In this document: in pieces, positions 42,002 through 47,471 of the stretch
How the letters are laid out: every line of letters begins with the position of its first letter
Position numbering within the stretch: position 1 is the stretch's first letter
NCBI GenBank assembly: GCA_016278515.1
Contig: JADQBR010000002.1
Coordinates: 1 to 64,000, forward strand
From: Bacillota bacterium
Lineage (GTDB): Bacteria > Bacillota > JADQBR01
Length of the DNA stretch: 64,000 bases
Direction: 5' to 3'
Translations under genes and position numbers: made by a program
Notes under the pieces: generated by a model
Database searches by the model: none
What the model was told of the DNA's origin: nothing
What the model saw: the letters and a program-made list of their open reading frames with translations, nothing else

Positions 42002-42676
42002 ATGCGTAAAAATCTACTTAAATGGCTGAAAATAGTTATGATTACAGGTTTGTTGTTTTGCTTTGGCGTATTGTCGGTTGATTATTATATTAAAACAGCG
42101 GGGCAGCGGCATATTAAAGGCGTACTTACCCAGGTGGAGGCAACTGAAACAGCTATTGTGCTGGGTGCGAGGGTTTACTCAAACGGCAACCCGTCACCTA
42201 TGTTAGCAGATCGTCTGGATACCGCCATAGATTTGTACCACAAGGGAAAAGTGTCCAAACTACTACTAACCGGGGATCACGGACAAAAATCCTATGATGA
42301 AGTCAACGCCATGCGGCAGTACACAGAGGACCAAGGAGTGCCGCCGGAGGACATATTCATGGATCATGCCGGTTTTAGCACTTACGATTCCATGTACCGT
42401 GCCAGAGACATTTTCCGAGTAAAAAATGCAGTTGTTATTACACAAAACTTTCATTTGCCCCGGGCAGTTTTCACAGCCAATCAATTGGGCATAGAGGCAG
42501 CCGGTTTGATTGCCGACAGGCATACCTACCCCGGAGAAGCGTATTATGAGTTAAGAGAAATACTAGCCCGTAACAAAGCCTTTTTGCAGCTTTTTATTCT
42601 TAACTCTAAGCCAAAATACTTAGGACCTGTTATACCCATTACAGGCGACGGAAGAGCAACATGGGATGAATTGTAG
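42002..42676 (+). CDS. SanA/YdcF-like membrane-anchored DUF218 protein
   Basis: 224 aa. N-terminal hydrophobic segment (~residues 10-32) after basic residues: an anchor with the rest outside. The DUF218 core is clear: TAIVLGARVYSNGNPSPMLADRLDTA, LLLTGDHG, STYDSMYRARDIF and VITQNFHLPRAVF. The family includes E. coli SanA (vancomycin exclusion at high temperature) and YdcF; biochemical role unclear. ATG after TTTGGAGGAAC. Confidence 0.8.
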   Translation: MRKNLLKWLKIVMITGLLFCFGVLSVDYYIKTAGQRHIKGVLTQVEATETAIVLGARVYSNGNPSPMLADRLDTAIDLYHKGKVSKLLLTGDHGQKSYDEVNAMRQYTEDQGVPPEDIFMDHAGFSTYDSMYRARDIFRVKNAVVITQNFHLPRAVFTANQLGIEAAGLIADRHTYPGEAYYELREILARNKAFLQLFILNSKPKYLGPVIPITGDGRATWDEL

Positions 42677-42707
42677 GATATAAATACTATATTTTCAGAC
42701 TGGCTTC

Positions 42708-42736
42708 TTGACTATCACATCCTAGCGAGGTACAAT
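42708..42736 (+). promoter_or_regulatory. Promoter of tRNA-Thr
   Basis: -35 TTGACT (42708-42713), 17-bp spacer, -10 TACAAT (42731-42736). The predicted start lies about 16 bases before the mature tRNA. Confidence 0.75.
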
Positions 42737-42758
42737 ATTTAATACTGACAATATACAC

Positions 42759-42833
42759 GCTGATGTGGCTCAGAGGTAGAGCAGCGCACTCGTAATGCGC
42801 AGGTCGTCGGTTCAAATCCGACCATCAGCTCCA
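42759..42833 (+). tRNA. tRNA-Thr (anticodon CGT)
   Basis: 75 nt including encoded CCA. Acceptor GCTGATG pairs with CATCAGC; anticodon stem GCGCA/TGCGC with loop CTCGTAA gives anticodon CGT (codon ACG); T arm GTCGG-TTCAAAT-CCGAC is intact. The 3' half is duplicated at 45764-45809, marking this gene as the integration site of the element that follows. Confidence 0.95.
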
Positions 42834-42835
42834 GT
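42790..42835 (+). repeat. att-type direct repeat, tRNA-side copy
   Basis: 46 nt from the anticodon loop to two bases after CCA, repeated at 45764-45809 with a single mismatch. This is the copy inside the functional tRNA. Confidence 0.85.
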
Positions 42836-42846
42836 GGAAAATGAGG

Positions 42847-42871
42847 CACCGCAAGGATTTGCGGTGTTTTT
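42847..42871 (+). terminator. Terminator of tRNA-Thr
   Basis: Arms CACCGCAA and TTGCGGTG, loop GGAT, then T5. A decayed similar sequence follows the distal tRNA copy at about 45823-45843. The remaining 42872-43171 is AT-rich non-coding sequence; a promoter for the TAC genes probably lies near 43130-43160. Confidence 0.85.
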
Positions 42872-43171
42872 GCTATTCAGAAAGCAAAATAGAAATAAGG
42901 GATTTGGGTGCAAATTGGGTACGAAAGTAATTTCTTTTCATTAATATAGAAATTTTTGGATTTAAAAAGGAGGAAAAAGCAGAAATATTGCTAAATAACA
43001 CAATGTAGTAGGATTTGTATTGTTTCAATCGATTACAGTAGAAATTAAAGGAAATTGAGAAATATTGTCGAAATGTTTACGATAGAGGGTAAAATCACTG
43101 TCTTTTCAGCATTTTTAGCTATTTAGCAGGTTTGCCAAGTATGATAAACTGTATAAAAGGACAGAATATCA

Positions 43172-43677
43172 ATGAAAAAATTTGTTGGCTATCATGGTAC
43201 GAAAGACGAGGCAGCACAAAAAATATTTGAAAGCAAAAGTTTTCGGCCTTCAATAGGCGAAGAAGAATGGCTAGGTAAAGGGGTTTATTTTTTTGAGGAA
43301 GACTACAAGCAGGCTATTAACTTTTGTACAAAGCTAGGCGTTATTCTTCGTGGAAGGTTTTACAGGCAGTTATAGAAGGAACGGTGATTATTGATTTAAT
43401 CAACTTGGATACTTTTGAAGAGTTCGAGAGGCAAGCTAAGAAAATTCAACATAGGTATAAAAAAACGAAAAGAGGAAGGCCAAGAGAGTTGTTAAATGCT
43501 GTTGTATTGAATATGATGTATAAGACTAAACCTTATGATATTGTGAGAGGAGTTTTTCCTGTTCCTAGAAAATCAGCTGTTAATAGGACTAACATTCAAC
43601 CTTATGAAATCCAACTAAGCGTTAGAAACAGGGAGTGTATAAATACAGATACAATTAAGGAGGTGGCGAGTAGTTGA
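43172..43677 (+). pseudogene. ADP-ribosyltransferase-like toxin of a TAC system, frameshifted
   Basis: The first frame (43172-43375) begins KKFVGYHGTKDEA and continues WLGKGVYFFEEDYKQAINFCTK, then runs out. The second (visible from 43324) continues ARRYSSWKVLQAVIEGTVII to 43677. Joined near 43333 they give a ~168-aa protein. The GYHGT motif (H8) and GKGVYFF (Y39) fit the H and Y of an H-Y-E-type ART fold, and NIQPYEIQLSVRN could hold the third catalytic residue. Loss of one G (AAGGCT to AAGCT) explains the shift. ATG after AAAGGAC. First of three overlapping genes with a putative antitoxin and a SecB-like chaperone. As read, the toxin is inactive unless this is a sequencing error. Confidence 0.65.
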
Positions 43678-44018
43678 ATACGAAAGAATATTTAAAAGAA
43701 GTGGGCGAAACTATTGATAAATTGAATGAGGAAGAATTTTTTGAACTTCTTAATGAATCGGGGTTAGATTTATGTCCTTTTGAAGATGACCTAGATGAGA
43801 AAAAACGGGTTCAAATTTTTAGTGAAGAGTATAGGCAAATGGTTCTACGGGCAAATATTGATGATATCATTTTTGAACCGTTGCTGAAAACAGACGTTAC
43901 GGTTTCTAAAACTAGCAGTTACGAGACGAAAAGAACTTACTACTCGTCTGGTAACAGGGTCAATTTTTTGGAGATGACAAAAGGGTGGCTTAAATATGGA
44001 CAAACAATTAAAAAGTGA
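43674..44018 (+). CDS. Putative TAC antitoxin, 114 aa
   Basis: TTG start after AAGGAGGTGGCG, overlapping the toxin stop by 4 nt. The N-terminal half is acidic and helical (KEYLKEVGETIDKLNEEEFFELLNES); the C-terminus (RVNFLEMTKGWLKYG) is more hydrophobic, which would fit a chaperone-dependent tail. No helix-turn-helix is seen. Antitoxin role is inferred only from position between an ART-like toxin and a SecB-like chaperone. Intact. Confidence 0.55.
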   Translation: MNTKEYLKEVGETIDKLNEEEFFELLNESGLDLCPFEDDLDEKKRVQIFSEEYRQMVLRANIDDIIFEPLLKTDVTVSKTSSYETKRTYYSSGNRVNFLEMTKGWLKYGQTIKK

Positions 44019-44439
44019 ATTTGCTTTTGATGACTATAATGTTAATTATGTCCAATTTATGGCTAATCCTAAATATAAAGAAGATGGCCCAATTGAATTG
44101 GATTTTAATATTGCTGTGGAGATAGGAATTAATGAAGAACTGGCTACTGGCAAGGTGACCTTGATTATTGATATTTTTGAAGATGCAGAGAAAAATAATT
44201 TTCCTTTTTCGATAAGTCTTTCTATTACGGGTTTTTTCAGTGCGATTAATAAGGAGATTTCTGAAAAAGAATTGGGCAATTTTTGTAAGGTTAATGGCAC
44301 CGCTATATTATTCCCTTATTTGCGTTCAATTGTTTCTGAAGTAACTAAGGCTGCAAATGTTGAACCATTAACGTTGCCACTAATAAATGTGTATAGACTT
44401 ATTGAACATAAACAGAAACATATGGACGAAAATAAATAA
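43996..44439 (+). CDS. SecB-like chaperone of a TAC system, 147 aa
   Basis: The SecB fold pattern is visible: an N-terminal beta region (LDFNIAVEIGINEELATGKVTLIIDIF), PFSISLSITGFFSAI, then NGTAILFPYLRSIVSEVTKAANVEPLTLPLINV, which aligns with the NILFPYARECITS...PQLNLAPVNF part of E. coli SecB. Gram-positive bacteria generally lack export SecB; solitary SecB-like proteins beside toxin-antitoxin pairs act as antitoxin-stabilising chaperones. ATG after AAAGGGTGG, overlapping the antitoxin by 23 nt. Intact. Confidence 0.75.
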   Translation: MDKQLKSEFAFDDYNVNYVQFMANPKYKEDGPIELDFNIAVEIGINEELATGKVTLIIDIFEDAEKNNFPFSISLSITGFFSAINKEISEKELGNFCKVNGTAILFPYLRSIVSEVTKAANVEPLTLPLINVYRLIEHKQKHMDENK

Positions 44440-44462
44440 GAAAATAATTAATTGGCGGCAAA

Positions 44463-44808
44463 TTAAACACTAATAGTTGTCCTCGGAGCGGGGATAGCTA
44501 TTTTGTGCTCAAATAGATAATCTAGTACATACGCTGCTTGCTTCTGCAAAGCGTCAGTCACATGTCCATAAATATCCATAGTAGTGCCAATATTAGAGTG
44601 TCCCATCCGGGCACTTATTGCTTTCATATGGACCCCTTGTTGGATCAATAAACTAGCGTGACTGTATTTTATAAAATCCAAACGTTTGGATTTTATTTAG
44701 GTTTGGATAACGAAAATCGTAGATTCTTGGGCCAACGCCTCTGCCTCCATGGGAGATCCCAGCCCGCCACAAGAACCGGCGAAAATTGTGATACACATTG
44801 GTTCTTAT
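44463..44808 (-). pseudogene. Disrupted tyrosine recombinase (integrase) C-terminal part
   Basis: Two frames on the minus strand join to one recombinase: NVYHNFRRFLWRAGISHGG...RIYDFR, then YSHASLLIQQGVHMKAISARMGHSNIGTTMDIYGHV. The expected HDLRHSHAS box reads YDFR-YSHAS, so both histidines are replaced by Tyr (consistent with C-to-T decay), while the GH and the nucleophile Tyr of DIYGHV remain. The join is interrupted by a ~43-nt insertion containing a perfect palindrome. The N-terminal half is missing. Alternatively the halves come from two different recombinases fused at the palindrome. Confidence 0.7.
44671..44696. repeat. Perfect 26-bp palindrome inside the recombinase remnant
   Basis: Each half is ATAAAATCCAAAC or its complement, with no spacer. 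It lies in a ~43-nt segment that interrupts the catalytic box of the recombinase, flanked by TA dinucleotides. Confidence 0.85.
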
Positions 44809-44887
44809 CATGGGCTTAGGAATGCACATAACAATGTTCCTTGCGGCGAAAGGTAGGTCAATAATAAAAATTAATACGTATATTACT

Positions 44888-44915
44888 ATAGAGCCCACAT
44901 TTGGGCTCTATTTTC
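44888..44915. terminator. Hairpin with T-run
   Basis: Arms TAGAGCCCA and TGGGCTCTA, 3-nt loop, followed by TTTTC on the plus strand. A terminator left over from the element. Confidence 0.6.
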
Positions 44916-45043
44916 ATCATTAAAAAAAAGACTGCCTCTGCAATCTTTGGTTAACTTTTTTTCCCGTATTATTTTTATATTAGTATTTTACTTATTTCGG
45001 GTAGCCAACTCCTATAAGGCGTTGATTCCCAGGTTCTCGCTAA

Positions 45044-45112
45044 CTAAAGAACCTTTTCTAGGACAATTAATAATATTATCAACAGTCCCAGTAATTTAAT
45101 TATTTCCTCCAT
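45044..45112 (-). CDS. Candidate hydrophobic micro-peptide, 22 aa
   Basis: ATG seven bases after GGAGGTG on the minus strand. The peptide starts MEEIIKLLGLL, continues with a run of Leu/Ile/Val and ends EKVL: one short membrane helix with charged ends, like type I toxin peptides or phage holin-like toxins. No antisense RNA can be proved. Could be chance, but the ribosome site is excellent. Confidence 0.35.
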   Translation of the reverse strand: MEEIIKLLGLLIILLIVLEKVL

Positions 45113-45281
45113 GAAGAATCACCTCCAGTAAGAGGACTAATAATATTATAAACGTTTTAAATTACATTATTTACATTATTGCCAGGTAAATAATTCCAAG
45201 GAGCCAACATTGGAAATTCCCCAATAGGTTAAAATTCTTGGTCACGAATACTCAGTTAAATTCATGCCTGACTATTAAAGT

Positions 45282-45482
45282 ATGGGCAGCTGTAACACGG
45301 GCGGTAATAGAATATTGATTAACGGTACAAAACCCCAAAGCCAACAGGAGTCAACCTTGCTTCATGAAATCATAGAGGCTTTGGATTTTAACCTGGAATT
45401 GAAACTTGAATATAACCAGATATCCCAACTGAAAGTAGGTCTGTATCAGGTCTTGAAAGATAACGGAATTAAGTTCGAATGA
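45282..45482 (+). pseudogene. Phage-type zinc-peptidase-like fragment, 66 aa
   Basis: QQESTLLHEIIEALDFNLELKLEYNQISQLKVGLYQVLKDN resembles a small family common in prophages, with an HExxH-like LHEIIEA. No ribosome site precedes the ATG and the first residues look unlike the family, so it is probably a truncated remnant. Part of the degenerate element. Confidence 0.5.
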
Positions 45483-45763
45483 TAAGTTTCTCTAGCAAAG
45501 AAGGTGGTGATTATGCCCAGGAACCCAAACAAAAAAAGGTGTAAGGCAAAAGCGAAAAGCACAGGAGAGCGCTGTAAGTATTGGGCTGTGCCTGGGTACG
45601 ATGTATGCCGGTTTCATATAGCTGGTGGTGGACCACCAAAGAAAAATCGTAATGCGGAACGTCACGGTTTCTTTGGTAAGATTATGCTGGATGATAAAGA
45701 GACATTGGCTATTATGGAAGAGATCGGCCTAAAAAAGTCGTTAGATATGATATGGGAGAATAA

Positions 45764-45809
45764 TCGTAATGCGCAGGTCGTCGGTTCAAATCAGACCATC
45801 AGCTCCAGT
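45764..45809 (+). repeat. att-type direct repeat, distal copy
   Basis: Copy of 42790-42835 with one mismatch in the T stem. Similarity continues weakly past CCA for about 28 nt (roughly 21 of 27 positions), including the tRNA terminator region, which suggests this side holds the host's original sequence downstream of the tRNA. Confidence 0.85.
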
Positions 45810-45837
45810 CGAAACTCAAGCTCCGCAAGGGTTTCAG

Positions 45838-45909
45838 GGTTTGGTCTCGATAATTTTTTGATAGAGGCAAAATTGCTTTATCAAACCATTATCGCACCAA
45901 ACCTTTTTT
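45838..45909 (+). terminator. Long imperfect hairpin with T-run after the distal att copy
   Basis: Nested inverted repeats: GGTTTGGT/ACCAAACC outside, GATAAT/ATTATC and TTGATA/TATCAA inside, CAAAATTG at the tip, then T6. About 66 nt. Reads as a strong terminator or a structured RNA end. The rest of 45910-46132 shows no gene beyond weak frames. Confidence 0.55.
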
Positions 45910-46132
45910 GTTTCTTTAAGGTATATCAATTAGTACAAGCGTTTATAGTCACTCAAAACATACCCGCATTGTAAAAGGACTATAAAAAAATTGATTTTTC
46001 GCCAAAAGCGCCGCGTGATAAAATTTGAGGAGTATTTTGCACGTTTTAGTGTAACAAAACCGGCTTTGTTGGTACTAATCTATAGAGTACGCGATTACCT
46101 TAAGTATAAGACAACTGGGGGAGGGCCATTCT

Positions 46133-47107
46133 GTGATAAAAAAACGGTTGGGAAAGTTGTTGCTTGTTGTAATTACTGTTTGGATTGTTATTTCTATCTA
46201 TTTTTACTTCCAGCATAATGTGACGGTAAAGGTAATGGAAATGCCCGGTTGGTCTTTAAATAATCAGAAGTATCAAGGCTTACTCGTAAAGGAAATAAGA
46301 GTATATGACTGGAAGCCTAGAAGAACTGAGTATTGGGATAGATGGTTTCCGGTTCTTAGCCTCGGAAACAAATTGCCACCCACTATACGAATGAAATATT
46401 TTAGAATTGCTGGTTCAATACTAACCTTTTATACTGATCCTTATCAAAAGCTTGAAGAGGGTGTACAGCGTATAGAAGTGATTGGTTTATTTCTCAAAAG
46501 ACAGCCGGGCGAGTTAGGCCCCAACGATCATCCTAAAGTACGTGTTTATTCTGATGGTGAATTGGTTGCAGGTATTAGCAGTGGATTTGGCATGCAATAT
46601 TCTGGCAATAGCAACTATTATATTTTTGACGTTCACGATGGTATGGTTTATAGACCGATAAAAAATTCGATGAAAATAACCTGGCAATGGGATGATGGAC
46701 CACTTGTTTCAGAGTCCCTAACTGGTACTAAGTTTCATACAGAAACGTATTCTTTTTTCAAGCGTCCTGATTTGAATTACAGTAGTAACTTAAGACCCGA
46801 TCGTAAAGCTCTGGAATTTATTAATAATTATAAGAACGGCGGGGAAGAAAAGGCAAGTAATTTGCTAAGCACCCAAGTAACGGGATTTCCATGGAAACGT
46901 CTTGAATGGATTAAAGGAAAGGAAGATTATTCGTTATCCGGCGATAATTACTATGGGAAATATATGGGTTTCCAGACTGTATTTACGGTAGATTTAGCTT
47001 TACAAAAGACTAATTCCGAAGAGAATTATGCAGAACAAATAATATATTTAGTTGATGATGGCAGCGGCTGGAAGGTGATTGATATAGGGCCTCGCCAAAG
47101 CATTTGA
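46133..47107 (+). CDS. Hypothetical anchored protein, 324 aa
   Basis: GTG start after GGGGGAGGG. Basic N-terminus and one membrane helix (~residues 8-28, LLLVVITVWIVISIYFYF), the rest outside. Tyr/Trp-rich central part (YDWKPRRTEYWDRWF) and a C-terminal ~100 residues (ALEFINNYKNGGEEKASNLL to DGSGWKVIDIG) that look like an NTF2/DUF4829-type fold. No family recognised with certainty. Confidence 0.65.
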   Translation: MIKKRLGKLLLVVITVWIVISIYFYFQHNVTVKVMEMPGWSLNNQKYQGLLVKEIRVYDWKPRRTEYWDRWFPVLSLGNKLPPTIRMKYFRIAGSILTFYTDPYQKLEEGVQRIEVIGLFLKRQPGELGPNDHPKVRVYSDGELVAGISSGFGMQYSGNSNYYIFDVHDGMVYRPIKNSMKITWQWDDGPLVSESLTGTKFHTETYSFFKRPDLNYSSNLRPDRKALEFINNYKNGGEEKASNLLSTQVTGFPWKRLEWIKGKEDYSLSGDNYYGKYMGFQTVFTVDLALQKTNSEENYAEQIIYLVDDGSGWKVIDIGPRQSI

Positions 47108-47211
47108 TAACTGCTATTATTTTTCTTAAACGCTATGATTGGTTTGCGATCAATTGTCCGATAAAGAAGTCTGATAGAAAATAATATAGATGTTTTGCTA
47201 GGGCATTACGA

Positions 47212-47388
47212 GAAGTTTTCTCTCTCGAAATTGCCAAGGAGCTTATTGAGGTTGTTGAGGGAAAAGAAAAAATATCGGTATTTTTGCTGGGTGATAATGT
47301 TTATGGTTATGAGAGATTAGGGTTTGATTTTAAGGTGGTTAATGATAAATTGAAGGTCATTAGATATAAGTACGAAGCAAACAGCTAG
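47212..47388 (+). pseudogene. GNAT acetyltransferase C-terminal fragment
   Basis: In-frame residues IAKELIEVVEGKEKISVFLL and NVYGYERLGFDFKVVND resemble the end of a GNAT domain (the Y-x-x-L-G-F motif). No start codon or N-terminal half is present; stops lie just upstream. The rest of 47108-47471 is non-coding. Confidence 0.5.
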
Positions 47389-47471
47389 ATAAAAGATAGC
47401 GGGGTAAAACCGCAAACAGGGGAGGAAGGGAATGAATTTAAATGCACTAGTGGGAAAGAAAGGGAGATAGT

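Larger units (their letters stand above)
42790..45809. mobile_element. Degenerate integrated element at tRNA-Thr (~3 kb)
   Basis: Bounded by a 46-nt repeat of the tRNA 3' half. It contains a TAC operon (43172-44439), a disrupted tyrosine recombinase (minus strand), a minus-strand micro-ORF, a phage-type metalloprotease-like fragment and a truncated terminase-small-subunit-like gene running into the right repeat. The distal tRNA copy carries a T-stem mismatch (C to A), as expected of a relic freed from selection. Most of the parent phage or island has been lost; mobility is unlikely. Confidence 0.8.
45513..45974 (+). pseudogene. Terminase-small-subunit-like phage gene truncated at the att repeat
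   Basis: ATG at 45513 after AAGGTGGTG. The first ~83 residues (KRCKAKAKSTGERCKYWAVPG, CRFHIAGGGPPKKNRNAERHGFFGK) match the N-terminus typical of phage terminase small subunits and related HGG-type proteins, with a Cys/His zinc-knuckle-like part. From 45764 the frame runs into the tRNA-derived repeat and beyond, so the C-terminal ~70 residues are junk. Confidence 0.6.

Noticed and set aside
43325-43340. Programmed -1 ribosomal frameshift in the toxin
   Set aside because: No canonical X-XXY-YYZ slippery heptamer and no obvious pseudoknot; a simple base loss is more likely.
43324-43677. Separate 117-aa gene overlapping the first toxin frame
   Set aside because: Its TTG start has no ribosome site and its sequence continues the toxin motif directly; one frameshifted gene explains both parts better.
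44653-44898. An 81-aa membrane protein on the minus strand
   Set aside because: Only its last part is meaningful (recombinase fragment); the hydrophobic start has no ribosome site.
45991-46218. 75-aa ORF before the anchored protein
   Set aside because: No ribosome site, and it overlaps the better supported GTG start at 46133 in another frame.
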